Assembly (NCBI GenBank): GCA_020026225.1
Contig: JAHHQU010000005.1
Coordinates: forward strand, 1 to 59,402
DNA from: Phocaeicola sp.
GTDB taxonomy: Bacteria; Bacteroidota; Bacteroidia; Bacteroidales; Bacteroidaceae
DNA length: 59,402 bases
Reading direction: 5' to 3'
Under the pieces are notes generated by a model that saw only the letters and a program-made list of their open reading frames with translations, did not search any database and was not told the origin of the DNA. Below are positions 24,436-33,329 of the stretch, piece by piece. The position numbers and the translations under genes were made by a program. Each line of letters starts with the position of its first letter. Positions within the stretch are counted from its first letter, which is position 1.

Positions 24436-24774
24436 CACCATTCTTCGGTTAGTAAGCTTATAAAAAAAGGTACATTCATTTATAAAATCAGGCAGAATAG
24501 TGAAAATAACCGCATTGTTTCGTAAAAAGTTCATGAAAAGGGCTCGAATTACTCCTAAAGAAATAAAATAAAGCTTAATGGGGTGTCTTTCGTTACTGTT
24601 TTTCAGGAGCAGCAACGGGAAGGGAATCTTATGGGGTGATACCCTATATTGGGAAATTGAAAAGAGATACTGCAAGAAGAAAAATTATCCGTGCTTCCTT
24701 GATTGAAAGCCCTTATTTCCTTCTTTGATATGGTATTTGTAACTTATTGATAATCAATGGGTAATAAAGAGGGT

Positions 24775-24858
24775 AAAAACGCCTTGTCGTTTTGATCAAA
24801 ACGACAAGGCGTTTTTTAAAAATAACCCGACGTTTTAAGTAAAACGACAAGGCGAATT
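24775..24858. repeat. 42-bp perfect palindrome plus degenerate second copy
   Basis: 24775-24816 is a perfect inverted repeat (AAAAACGCCTTGTCGTTTTGA and its complement, centred on GATC). A second, damaged unit follows at 24829-24858: CGTTTT/AAAACG pair around AAGT, and the 14-mer AAAACGACAAGGCG recurs exactly in both units. An eight-T run follows the second unit. It may terminate the HAD-phosphatase transcript (minus, stop at 24972), but its perfect symmetry and tandem copy also suggest a small palindromic repeat element. Confidence 0.85.
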
Positions 24859-24971
24859 TTTTTTCTGTCTTGACAAGTGGAATAAAACGTACAGGAGAGT
24901 TATCCGATAAAAAATGATTTGCTAAACAAAAACGTAACTTATCGAGAAAAGAACTTTGATGAAGGGATTTC

Positions 24972-25709
24972 TCATTCTTCAAATGAAGCCTTCAATTCAT
25001 CCCAATGTTCGTAGAGTTCTTGCATGGAATGGAAAAGCACGTCGGCTCCTTCATCCAGCAGGACATGATCGGGGAGCGGACCGGTATTGACGGCGATGGT
25101 AAAGATTCCTGCAGCGACTCCGGCACGTACTCCTAAGGGAGCATTTTCTACAACGACGGCTTGATTGGCTTCAATGCCAGCTTTCTTCAGTCCCATCAAG
25201 TAAGGTTCTGGGTTCGGTTTGCCGTATTGAACATCGTAGGCTGTAACCATCAGATTCTGGTGGAACACGTTAGGGTAATAATGGTTCAGTTTGTCAAGTA
25301 GTGAGCGCTGTCCGGAACCGGTAACAAGCACCGGTGTAATGTTCGTGTCCATTAAGTGGTGCAACAAGTCTCCAGCTCCCGGCATCGGTTCTGCTTTCGG
25401 AAGGTTGTTGAAAATGTCACTTTTGGTCTGATAAATGCGTGATGCTTCTTCATCATCTACTTCATAGCCTCTTTCACGCTTGCTGACGATGTTGATAGTA
25501 GCTTTGCCGGTACGGCCTTCGTGCATATAGGCCTCTTCACGGCTTAGGGTCATACCATATACCTTCATGGCTTGATTCCAAGCTTCGGCATGGTTCTTCA
25601 TTGAATCGAACAAGACTCCGTCCATATCAAAGAGGACAGCTTTCAAGTCGAGTGTTGTGTGATTGTGAGTCGTTAAATACTTTTTTACCTTATCTTTAAA
25701 CATATACAT
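24972..25709 (-). CDS. HAD-family phosphatase/phosphoglucomutase-like protein
   Basis: A 245-residue (or 243 from the second ATG) haloacid-dehalogenase hydrolase. Motif I VLFDMDGVLFDSM supplies the catalytic Asp pair, motif II is VLVTGSGQ, the Lys is in QYGKPNPEPY, and motif III is VVENAPLGVRAG. An alpha-helical cap lies between (NHAEAWNQAMKVYGMTLS). This arrangement is the beta-phosphoglucomutase/phosphoglycolate phosphatase subgroup; the substrate is not fixed by sequence. It is downstream of pgi on the same strand, separated by ~120 bp containing a terminator, so it may be transcribed separately. Confidence 0.85.
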   Translation of the reverse strand: MYMFKDKVKKYLTTHNHTTLDLKAVLFDMDGVLFDSMKNHAEAWNQAMKVYGMTLSREEAYMHEGRTGKATINIVSKRERGYEVDDEEASRIYQTKSDIFNNLPKAEPMPGAGDLLHHLMDTNITPVLVTGSGQRSLLDKLNHYYPNVFHQNLMVTAYDVQYGKPNPEPYLMGLKKAGIEANQAVVVENAPLGVRAGVAAGIFTIAVNTGPLPDHVLLDEGADVLFHSMQELYEHWDELKASFEE

Positions 25710-25748
25710 TGAATTGAATGCTTCTTTCTTCTCTCTAAATCAAAATGT

Positions 25749-25796
25749 TAGGCACGAACTCTCCCTTTGTGTTTTCATAAGGGTGGTTCGTGCCTA
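25749..25796 (-). terminator. Terminator after pgi
   Basis: TAGGCACGAAC (25749-25759) pairs with GTTCGTGCCTA (25786-25796), and an inner CCCTT/AAGGG stem extends it. It lies ~35 bp beyond the pgi stop on the minus strand. The T run is modest. Confidence 0.75.
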
Positions 25797-25831
25797 TCAT
25801 CTGTACAGCCTTTGAGGCTGGCTGGAAATTA

Positions 25832-27178
25832 TTATTTCAAGCGAGCTTGAATGGCTTCTGTTTCTTTTTCATATCCTGGTTTGTGAAGCAGAGCGAACAT
25901 GTTCTTCTTGTATGCTTCTACACCTGGTTGGTTGAATGGGTTTATTTCAAGCAAATAGCCGCTGATACCGCAAGCTTTTTCGAAGAAGTAAATCAATTGT
26001 CCCAAGTAATATTCATTCAAAACAGGAACGCTGATGCGAAGATTTGGAACTCCTCCATCTACATGAGCGAGCTGGGTTCCGAGTTCTGCCATCTTGTTGA
26101 CTTCATCTACGCGTTTTCCTGCAAGGAAGTTCAAACCATCAAGATTTTCTTCGTCAGACGGAACGTGCAATTCGTGGTTAGGAGTTTCTACAGAAATTAC
26201 GGTTTCAAAGATGGTACGTTCGCCTTCTTGAATCCACTGGCCCATAGAGTGCAAGTCGGTAGAGAAATCTACAGAACTTGGATAAATTCCTTTATGGTCT
26301 TTACCTTCAGATTCACCGTACAGCTGTTTCCACCATTCCATGAAGTAGTGAAGTTTAGGCTGGAAGTTGACCAAGATTTCAATCTTCTTGCCGTTGCGGT
26401 AAATTTCGTTCCGAGTAGCGGCATACAAAGCTGCCGGATTTTCGTTCATGTCTTCTTTACTGCAAACTTCTTCCATTCTGCGAGCACCTTCAACCAATTG
26501 TTCAATGTCGATGCCGGCTACTGCGATAGGCAACAAGCCTACTGGAGTGAGGACTGAAAAACGTCCGCCTACATTATCAGGGATGATGAATGATTTGTAT
26601 CCTTCTTTATCGGCAGTTACACGAGCTGCACCCTTCTTGGCATCAGTTACAGCTACGATGACTTTGCGAGCCATTTCTTTGCCACGCTGGTCTTCACATT
26701 GTTTTTTCAACAAACGGAAGGCAAGTGCGGTTTCAGTTGTTGTACCTGATTTTGAAATATTGATAATACCGAATTTCTTGTCTTTCAAGAAAGAAGTCAG
26801 TTCATATAGGTAATCTTCACCGATATTGTGTCCGGCAAAAATCAGGATAGGTTGTCCTTCTTTCTTTTCCTGCAGCCACAAAAAGCTGTTTGACATGGCT
26901 TCAATGACAGCACGAGCTCCTAAGTAGCTTCCGCCGATACCGGCAACCACTACCACTTCGCAGTTTTCACGCAACACCTGAGCTGTAGCTTTCAAGTCAG
27001 CAAGATGTTCTTTGGAAATAGATGATGGCAGATGCAACCATCCGAGGAAATCGTTACCTAATCCGGTTCCTTTTTCCAATGTTTCCATACAACATTTAAC
27101 CTTAGGTGCGTAAGCCGCCAATTTCTCATCAGAAATAAAACCTAAAGTTTTCTCGATGTTAAGTTTGATATCTTCCAT
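25832..27178 (-). CDS. pgi: Glucose-6-phosphate isomerase
   Basis: A 448-residue cytosolic enzyme that interconverts glucose-6-phosphate and fructose-6-phosphate. Signatures: VVVAGIGGSYLGARAV, the sugar-phosphate loop ISKSGTTTETALAFR, GGRFSVLTPVGLLPIAVAG, and C-terminal QPGVEAYKKNMF with the catalytic Lys. The short length is that of the Bacillus/Thermotoga-type enzyme rather than the ~550-residue proteobacterial one. It lies 9 bp downstream of gpsA on the same strand, in the lysS-gpsA-pgi group. Confidence 0.97.
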   Translation of the reverse strand: MEDIKLNIEKTLGFISDEKLAAYAPKVKCCMETLEKGTGLGNDFLGWLHLPSSISKEHLADLKATAQVLRENCEVVVVAGIGGSYLGARAVIEAMSNSFLWLQEKKEGQPILIFAGHNIGEDYLYELTSFLKDKKFGIINISKSGTTTETALAFRLLKKQCEDQRGKEMARKVIVAVTDAKKGAARVTADKEGYKSFIIPDNVGGRFSVLTPVGLLPIAVAGIDIEQLVEGARRMEEVCSKEDMNENPAALYAATRNEIYRNGKKIEILVNFQPKLHYFMEWWKQLYGESEGKDHKGIYPSSVDFSTDLHSMGQWIQEGERTIFETVISVETPNHELHVPSDEENLDGLNFLAGKRVDEVNKMAELGTQLAHVDGGVPNLRISVPVLNEYYLGQLIYFFEKACGISGYLLEINPFNQPGVEAYKKNMFALLHKPGYEKETEAIQARLK

Positions 27179-27187
27179 ATTATTAGT

Positions 27188-28183
27188 TTATCTGAATGAA
27201 TCGGTTAATAATTTAATTTCAATCATCGGTGAAATCCGTTCGTAAAGGATATTGTATACGGCATCAACGATAGGCATGTTAACATGCAAGTGCTTGTTAA
27301 GTTCCTTTATACATTTGGTTCCGTAATATCCCTCGGCTATCATTTCCATTTCAATCTGTGCACTCTTTACCGAATAACCTTTACCGATCATGGTTCCGAA
27401 TACACGGTTTCTGCTGAAGTTGGAATATGCTGTTACCAGCAAGTCGCCTAAATAAGCTGAGTCATTGGTACATCTTGTAATCGGATGAACAGTATTTAGG
27501 AAACGGTTCATTTCTTGAATGGCATTTGATACCAATACGGCCTGAAAGTTGTCGCCATATTTCAAGCCGCTGCAGATTCCGGCTGCTATGGCATAGACAT
27601 TCTTCAATACAGAAGCATATTCTATACCAGTCACATCGGTGTTGACGGACGTCTTGATATAATGGCCTACCAGCTGTCGGGCAAATGCTTTTGCTTTCTC
27701 GATGTCCTTACATCCTATGGTCAGATAGGACAAGCGTTCGAGGGCAACCTCTTCTGCATGGCAAGGACCGGCCAAAACGGCTACATTATCTTCGGGAACA
27801 TCGTACACCTTATGAAAATAATCGGAGACGATCAAATTCTCATCGGGCACGATGCCTTTGATAGCAGTTACAATGAACTTATCCTTTATTTTGGTTTTTA
27901 GCTTTTTGAGGTGGCTTTTCAAATAAGGGGATGGAGTGACGAATATTAAAGTATCCGATTCCCGTACTACCTTGTTGATGTCAGAGGAAAAGTTGATGCG
28001 GTTGATATCAAAGCGCACACTTGTCAGATAAGCCGGATTATGGCCGAGACGCTTGAAATCTTCGATTCTGTCGTCACGGCGCATATACCAGTTTATTGAT
28101 TCTGCTTGACCTAATACGATTTTTGCAATCGCAGTGGCCCAGCTTCCTCCCCCCATAATTGCTATTTTTCCGGGTAATTTCAT
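27188..28183 (-). CDS. gpsA: NAD(P)-dependent glycerol-3-phosphate dehydrogenase
   Basis: A 331-residue enzyme that makes sn-glycerol-3-phosphate from dihydroxyacetone phosphate for phospholipid synthesis. The Rossmann loop reads IMGGGSWATAIAK (the family usually has GxGxWGTA, so Ala replaces Gly). Other blocks: VTAIKGIVPD, VLAGPCHAEEV, the catalytic-Lys region EYASVLKNVYAIAAGI, and a C-terminal GYSVKSAQIEMEMIAEGY. It sits between lysS (56 bp upstream) and pgi (9 bp downstream). Confidence 0.95.
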   Translation of the reverse strand: MKLPGKIAIMGGGSWATAIAKIVLGQAESINWYMRRDDRIEDFKRLGHNPAYLTSVRFDINRINFSSDINKVVRESDTLIFVTPSPYLKSHLKKLKTKIKDKFIVTAIKGIVPDENLIVSDYFHKVYDVPEDNVAVLAGPCHAEEVALERLSYLTIGCKDIEKAKAFARQLVGHYIKTSVNTDVTGIEYASVLKNVYAIAAGICSGLKYGDNFQAVLVSNAIQEMNRFLNTVHPITRCTNDSAYLGDLLVTAYSNFSRNRVFGTMIGKGYSVKSAQIEMEMIAEGYYGTKCIKELNKHLHVNMPIVDAVYNILYERISPMIEIKLLTDSFR

Positions 28184-28239
28184 TTTTTAGTTAAAAATTA
28201 AAATAAACAATTTCGTTTGCTGTTGAGGCAAGGGGATTG

Positions 28240-29967
28240 TTATTGAATTTTCTGAATCCAACTGCCCACTTCGTCTACAGAAGGGTTAGTTAGACCTAAT
28301 TTGAATTTCTTGTTAATGCCACAAATATCCATCTGGAGTTTCTGTGGATTTACATCTTTCATGTCGCTTACCAGATTGTAACCTGCTTTCTGAATAACAG
28401 GTACCCAGTCTTCAGCGATTCCTAATTCCATAAATTTAGCAGGAGCGTCTTTCGGAATGACTTTTTCCGGACGCATCTGCGGGAAGAACAATACTTCCTG
28501 AATGGTGCTCTGACCGGTCATCAACATGACAAGACGGTCCATACCGATACCCATACCTGATGTAGGAGGCATACCGTATTCCAAAGCACGAACGAAGTCC
28601 TTATCAATGATCATGGCTTCATCGTCACCCTTTTCGCTCAAACGCATCTGTTCTTCAAAGCGTTCCAACTGATCGATTGGGTCGTTCAATTCAGAATATG
28701 CATTACATAATTCTTTACCGTTAACCATCAATTCGAAACGTTCTGTCAATTCCGGATTTTCGCGGTGGCGTTTGGTCAATGGAGACATTTCGATAGGATA
28801 GTCTGTGATGAAAGTAGGCTGGATATAGTTGCCTTCACAGAATTCACCGAAGATTTCGTCAATCAACTTACCCTTACCCATGGTTTCGTCAATATCCATA
28901 TTCAATTTGACGCATACTTCACGAATCTGTTCTTCTGTCATGCCCGTCAAATCGTATCCTGTGAATTCCTTGATAGAGTCCAACATGGTTACACGTTTGA
29001 ATGGAGCCTTGAAGTTGATCAAGTGTTCACCTACCTGAACTTCTGTAGTGCCGTTTACATCCATACAGATCTTTTCAATCATGTTTTCAGTAAATTTCAT
29101 CATCCAGTTGTAATCCTTGTAAGCAACGTAGATTTCCATACAAGTGAATTCTGGATTGTGAGTACGGTCCATACCTTCGTTACGGAAGTTCTTGCCGATT
29201 TCATATACCCCTTCAAAACCACCTACGATCAAACGTTTCAAGTAAAGTTCGCTGGCGATACGCATATATAAAGGTATGTCCAAAGCGTTGTGGTGTGTGA
29301 TGAATGGACGTGCTGCTGCTCCACCTGCGATAGACTGAAGAATCGGAGTTTCTACTTCGATATAGCCTTTGGTGTTGAAGTATTCACGCATTGAATTGTA
29401 AACTTTGTTACGTTTCAAGAAGATATCCTTAACTTGGTCGTTTACTACCAAGTCAACATAACGCTGGCGGTAACGAAGTTCTGGGTCATCGAATTTGTCA
29501 TAAGCTACTCCGTCTTTGTATTTAACGATAGGGAGTGGTTTGATAGATTTGGACAAAACGGTCAACTTCTTCGCATGGATTGACACTTCGCCCATCTGGG
29601 TACGGAATACAAAACCTTCGATACCGATGAAGTCACCCAAATCGAGAAGGCGTTTGAATACCACATTGTACAAATCTTTGTTTTCTTCCGGACAGATATC
29701 GTCACGGGTGATGTATACTTGAATACGACCTTTAGAGTCTTGTAGTTCGATGAAAGAAGCCTTACCCATTACACGGCGAGACATAAGACGACCTGCAACC
29801 GATACGGTACGTGGTTCATCTTCGTCTTTGAATTCAGCCTTAATGTCCGTAGAAAATGCATTGGTTACATACTCGGCTGCAGGGTATGGATCAATACCCA
29901 TTGCTCTTAACTCATTCAGACTGTTTCGTCTGATAATCTCCTGTTCACTTAGTTCTAATACGTTCAT
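28240..29967 (-). CDS. lysS: Lysyl-tRNA synthetase, class II
   Basis: A 575-residue enzyme charging tRNA-Lys. N-terminal OB-fold anticodon-binding domain (VSVAGRLMSRRVMGKASFIELQD), then the class II core: motif 1 region RNKVYNSMREYFNTKGYIEVETP, motif 2 YEIGKNFRNEGMDRTHNPEF, and motif 3 GMGIGMDRLVML. A ~70-residue C-terminal extension past the usual end (KVIPKDAPAKFMELG...EVGSWIQKIQ) is longer than in E. coli LysS (505 aa) and looks helical. First gene of the lysS-gpsA-pgi group. Confidence 0.97.
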   Translation of the reverse strand: MNVLELSEQEIIRRNSLNELRAMGIDPYPAAEYVTNAFSTDIKAEFKDEDEPRTVSVAGRLMSRRVMGKASFIELQDSKGRIQVYITRDDICPEENKDLYNVVFKRLLDLGDFIGIEGFVFRTQMGEVSIHAKKLTVLSKSIKPLPIVKYKDGVAYDKFDDPELRYRQRYVDLVVNDQVKDIFLKRNKVYNSMREYFNTKGYIEVETPILQSIAGGAAARPFITHHNALDIPLYMRIASELYLKRLIVGGFEGVYEIGKNFRNEGMDRTHNPEFTCMEIYVAYKDYNWMMKFTENMIEKICMDVNGTTEVQVGEHLINFKAPFKRVTMLDSIKEFTGYDLTGMTEEQIREVCVKLNMDIDETMGKGKLIDEIFGEFCEGNYIQPTFITDYPIEMSPLTKRHRENPELTERFELMVNGKELCNAYSELNDPIDQLERFEEQMRLSEKGDDEAMIIDKDFVRALEYGMPPTSGMGIGMDRLVMLMTGQSTIQEVLFFPQMRPEKVIPKDAPAKFMELGIAEDWVPVIQKAGYNLVSDMKDVNPQKLQMDICGINKKFKLGLTNPSVDEVGSWIQKIQ

Positions 29968-29995
29968 TTGTTAATGTATTAACTCGTTTGGGTTA

Positions 29996-30003
29996 CAAAA
30001 ATA
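29996..30003 (-). promoter_or_regulatory. Candidate -7 box for lysS
   Basis: Minus-strand TATTTTTG matches TAnnTTTG, 29 bp before the lysS start. No -33 TTTG at the usual distance. Confidence 0.45.
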
Positions 30004-30268
30004 AGAAACATTTCCCATTTATCCTTATATATAATATTCTTTTTCCTTCTTAATTGATGGAACAACCTTTTTTTTATCTTTTTTAAACTCCACTTTTTCA
30101 GCTTTTTGAGTAGGTTGTGCTGTACTCCTGAAGTGGATGGTATGAGGATGGAAGGGTTGTCGGAACCTGTTTCGAGGAGGACTCTTTTTAAGTATTTATG
30201 TTAAACTGGCCTATCTGATAACTATTTGTTCTGGTTATGTGGCTGTATGAAATAAATTAACGCTTTTT

Positions 30269-30299
30269 TTTGCTCCCAGTGATTAAATTGTTACATTTG
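30269..30299 (+). promoter_or_regulatory. Bacteroides-type promoter of the aryl-acid operon
   Basis: TTTG at 30269-30272, a 19-bp spacer, and TACATTTG at 30292-30299: both elements match the consensus exactly. The start codon of the first gene is 24 bp further on. Confidence 0.8.
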
Positions 30300-30322
30300 C
30301 GACGAACCTTAAAGAGAAATTT

Positions 30323-31084
30323 ATGAAAATAGCTATATTACAAACGGATATTGACTGGGGAAATCCTTCTGTGAATGTGAAGAAGGCCGACGAGATGATA
30401 GACCGGTATGAGCAGGTGGATTTATTTGTTCTTCCTGAGATGTTTTCTACCGGTTTTTGTACTGATCCTAAGGGTATTGCGGAACCTCTTGGTGGAGAAT
30501 CGCTGCAGTGGATGAAGCGCAAAGCTAAGGAAAAAGGTTGTGCTTTGGCAGGAAGCATTGCTACGGAGGAAAACGGACGTTTCTTTAACCGTTTTTATTT
30601 TGTACATCCCGATGGAAAGGTAGATTCCTACGATAAAAAGCATCTTTTTACTTATGGGCATGAGGACCGCTTCTTTACAGCTGGTGATCAGCGGGTAATT
30701 GTAAGGTACAAGGGAGTGAGCATCTTGTTGCAAGTCTGTTACGACTTGCGTTTTCCTGTTTGGGCACGCAATCGAAAGGAATATGACCTGATTCTGTATG
30801 TGGCCAGTTGGCCTGCTTCCCGAATAGAAGCGTGGAACACGTTGTTGCGTGCAAGAGCCATCGAAAACCAATGTTATGTAGCCGGTGTCAATCGAGTGGG
30901 AGAAGATCCGAACTGTACGTATTCTGGTGGTAGTGCGGTAATCGATCCATTCGGGCATACCTTGGCTTGTTGTGGCGATGCTACTCCCAACATTGCAGTT
31001 GCCGATCTCGACCTGGAGTCGCTGGAAGCATTCAGAAAGAAGTTCCCGGTATTGAACGATGCTGATTCTTTTAATTTGGATTAA
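30323..31084 (+). CDS. Nitrilase-superfamily omega-amidase (YafV-like)
   Basis: A 253-residue carbon-nitrogen hydrolase with the catalytic triad in context: Glu in LFVLPEMFSTGF, Lys in SYDKKHLFTYG, and Cys in LLQVCYDLRFPVW. The MFSTGF and DLRFPVWARN blocks are those of the YafV/Nit2 omega-amidase branch, which hydrolyses 2-oxoglutaramate (the by-product when glutamine is the amino donor in transamination) to 2-oxoglutarate and ammonia. It is the first gene after a strong promoter and only 6 bp before iorA, so it belongs to the same operon as the aminotransferase at 33330. That context supports a glutamine-transaminase/omega-amidase pair. Confidence 0.85.
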   Translation: MKIAILQTDIDWGNPSVNVKKADEMIDRYEQVDLFVLPEMFSTGFCTDPKGIAEPLGGESLQWMKRKAKEKGCALAGSIATEENGRFFNRFYFVHPDGKVDSYDKKHLFTYGHEDRFFTAGDQRVIVRYKGVSILLQVCYDLRFPVWARNRKEYDLILYVASWPASRIEAWNTLLRARAIENQCYVAGVNRVGEDPNCTYSGGSAVIDPFGHTLACCGDATPNIAVADLDLESLEAFRKKFPVLNDADSFNLD

Positions 31085-31090
31085 TCTTTG

Positions 31091-32740
31091 ATGAATATGA
31101 ATACACACCATAAACTTTTGTTATTAGGCGATCAGGCTATCGCATTAGGGGCTATTCACGCCGGAATTGCCGGCGTTTATGCTTATCCTGGCACCCCTTC
31201 CACTGAAATTACAGAGTATATACAAGAGTCTCCTCTTGCAAGAGAACGGAAACTGCATCGTACGTGGTGTACGAATGAAAAGACGGCTATGGAAGCGGCA
31301 TTGGGCGTTTCTTATATGGGAAAACGTGCCTTGGTATGTATGAAGCATGTGGGGATGAATGTCTGTGCCGATGCTTTTGTCAATGCTGCCATGACGGGTG
31401 TGAATGGGGGAATCGTGGTCGTTGCAGCAGACGACCCTTCTATGCATTCCTCCCAGAATGAGCAGGATTCTCGTTTCTATGGCAAGTTTGCCATGATACC
31501 GATATTGGAGCCTTCTTGTCAGCAGGAAGCTTATGATATGATGGCTTTTGCTTACGAACTTTCTGAGAAGGAGGGAACTCCGGTCTTGATGCGTATCACT
31601 ACGCGTATGGCACATTCGCGGGCAGTGGTAACGGTGGGGAAAACAGTCTCTGAAATAGCTTGTACAGGCAGACCTTCTTCTCCTTCCGACTGGGTGTTGC
31701 TTCCAGGAAATGCCAAACGAAGAAATGAAGTGGTGGTAGCCAATCAGCCGCATTTGCAGCAGTTGGCTGAGAAATCTCCATATAATTCTTGTGTGATTCC
31801 GGAAAACAGTCGTGAGGACGGGACTTCTCCAAAGGCGGATTTGGGAATTGTAGCTTGTGGTATCGGCTACAATTACGTGATGGAAAATTATCCTGAAGGG
31901 TGTCCTTATCCGATAGTGAAAGTGACACAGTATCCGCTGCCGGCAGGATTGATTACGTCATTGGCTGATTCTTGTAAAGAAATTTTAATAGTGGAAGAAG
32001 GGCAACCTTTTGTAGAAGAGCAGTTGCGTGGCGTTCTTCCTGGTCGTTATACGGTAAAAGGACGCTTGACGGGTGATTTGCCCCGTACAGGGGAATTGAA
32101 TCCCGATAGTGTGAGAAAAGGGTTGGGATTGCTTCCGGCTGACGTCTTTCCAGCTGCTCAGCATGTTGTTCCCCGTCCACCTGCTTTATGCAACGGTTGT
32201 GGGCATCGGGACGTCTATACGGCTTTGAATAAAGTGGTTGCCGAATATCCCGATGCGAAGGTATTCGGGGATATCGGTTGTTATACGTTGGGAGCGCTTC
32301 CTCCTTACCGGGCTTTGAGCAGTTGTGTGGATATGGGTGCTTCCATAACCATGGCCAAAGGTGCGTCGGATGCGGGACTGTTTCCAGCCATTGCCATCAT
32401 AGGGGATTCTACCTTTACTCATTCCGGCATGACGGGACTGCTTGATGCGGTGAACGATCGGGCAAATATAACAGTAATCATTTCGGACAACTTGACGACG
32501 GCAATGACGGGTGGTCAAGATTCTGCAGGCACAAACAAGTTCGAACAGATTTGTTTGGGGCTGGGAGTGGAACGTGAACATCTGCATGTGGTGGTTCCCT
32601 TGCCTAAGAATATGGAAGAAATCACACGGATCATCCGTGAAGAAATAGAATATGACGGAGTGTCTGTCATCATTCCTCGAAGGGAGTGTATGCAGACATT
32701 GAACCGTAAGTTGAAACAGAAAAGAGCGATGAAGGCATGA
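31091..32740 (+). CDS. iorA: Indolepyruvate oxidoreductase alpha subunit lacking the ferredoxin domain
   Basis: Start at the ATG 31091 (a second ATG follows at 31097); ~549 residues. The subunit binds thiamine pyrophosphate and, with IorB, interconverts arylpyruvates and arylacetyl-CoA plus CO2 with ferredoxin. N-terminal pyrimidine-type domain: GVYAYPGTPSTEITEYI, CTNEKTAMEAALGVSYMG. C-terminal TPP domain: LCNGCGHRDVYTAL, FGDIGCYTLGALPP, IIGDSTFTHSG, and SDNLTTAMTGGQ. Archaeal and many bacterial IorA proteins (~600-650 aa) end with a two-cluster ferredoxin domain. Here the protein stops after IIPRRECMQTLNRK, so no CxxCxxCxxxCP motif is present and electrons must leave by another carrier. It overlaps iorB as ATGA. 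Confidence 0.92.
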   Translation: MNMNTHHKLLLLGDQAIALGAIHAGIAGVYAYPGTPSTEITEYIQESPLARERKLHRTWCTNEKTAMEAALGVSYMGKRALVCMKHVGMNVCADAFVNAAMTGVNGGIVVVAADDPSMHSSQNEQDSRFYGKFAMIPILEPSCQQEAYDMMAFAYELSEKEGTPVLMRITTRMAHSRAVVTVGKTVSEIACTGRPSSPSDWVLLPGNAKRRNEVVVANQPHLQQLAEKSPYNSCVIPENSREDGTSPKADLGIVACGIGYNYVMENYPEGCPYPIVKVTQYPLPAGLITSLADSCKEILIVEEGQPFVEEQLRGVLPGRYTVKGRLTGDLPRTGELNPDSVRKGLGLLPADVFPAAQHVVPRPPALCNGCGHRDVYTALNKVVAEYPDAKVFGDIGCYTLGALPPYRALSSCVDMGASITMAKGASDAGLFPAIAIIGDSTFTHSGMTGLLDAVNDRANITVIISDNLTTAMTGGQDSAGTNKFEQICLGLGVEREHLHVVVPLPKNMEEITRIIREEIEYDGVSVIIPRRECMQTLNRKLKQKRAMKA

Positions 32741-33327
32741 AAACAGATATAATTCTATCAGGTGTAGGCGGACAGGGAATTCTGTCTGTCGCCACAATCA
32801 TCGGGGAGGCGGCTACCCGAATCGGATTGAGCTTGAAACAGGCCGAGGTGCATGGAATGAGCCAGCGAGGTGGAGATGTACAGTCTAATCTCCGTTTGTC
32901 GGACGCACCGATAGCTTCCGATTTGATTCCTTTGGGAACAGCCGATATCATCTTGTCTTTGGAACCGATGGAGGCTTTGCGTTACTTGCCTTACCTTTCC
33001 AAAGAAGGTTGGATTATTACTTCCAGTGCTCCGTTCAAGAACATCGGGAATTACCCTGATGAGGAAGCGTTGAAAGCGGAATTGGATGCACTTCCTCACG
33101 TCATTTCATTGGATGTGAATGAATTGGCTAAAGAAAATCACATGCCAAAGTGTGCCAATGTTATCTTGTTGGGAGCAGCTGCAGCTTTCTTCACTCTGAT
33201 CGAAAAGGAAGAGTTGCACCAAAGCATCGAGCGTATCTTTGCTTCCAAGGGAGAAGAGGTGGTATCCATGAATCATCGTGCATTGAATATTGGATATGAG
33301 TATGCACAGAATCTTATAAAACAGTGA
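32737..33327 (+). CDS. iorB: Indolepyruvate oxidoreductase beta subunit
   Basis: A 196-residue gamma-type subunit of 2-oxoacid:acceptor oxidoreductases. The opening (MKTDIILSGVGGQGILSVATIIGEAA) and the block EVHGMSQRGGDVQSNLRLSD are diagnostic; SLEPMEALRYLPYL follows. It pairs with IorA, overlapping its stop by four bases, and is followed within 2 bp by the aminotransferase ATG. Its role is to complete the active heteromer, where CoA and the acyl intermediate are handled. Confidence 0.95.
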   Translation: MKTDIILSGVGGQGILSVATIIGEAATRIGLSLKQAEVHGMSQRGGDVQSNLRLSDAPIASDLIPLGTADIILSLEPMEALRYLPYLSKEGWIITSSAPFKNIGNYPDEEALKAELDALPHVISLDVNELAKENHMPKCANVILLGAAAAFFTLIEKEELHQSIERIFASKGEEVVSMNHRALNIGYEYAQNLIKQ

Positions 33328-33329
33328 CT

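Larger units (their letters stand above)
24352..24971. other. 620-bp intergenic region with a large palindrome
   Basis: No convincing gene. It holds a minus-strand -7 box (24428-24435), an AT-rich stretch, and a 42-bp perfect palindrome with a degenerate second copy (24775-24858). The open frames across it encode nothing recognisable. Confidence 0.6.
29968..30322. other. Divergent promoter region between lysS and the aryl-acid operon
   Basis: 355 bp. Near the lysS side is a minus-strand -7 box (29996-30003). On the plus side is a full promoter (30269-30299). The middle holds no gene or structure I can support. Confidence 0.6.

Noticed and set aside
24418..24675. 85-codon open frame in the 620-bp gap
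   Set aside because: Low-complexity, no start-site context, and it overlaps a -7 box for the downstream gene.
24775..24816. Palindrome considered as a phage or integron attachment site
   Set aside because: No integrase, tRNA or second matching site flanks it, and both neighbours are ordinary chromosomal genes.
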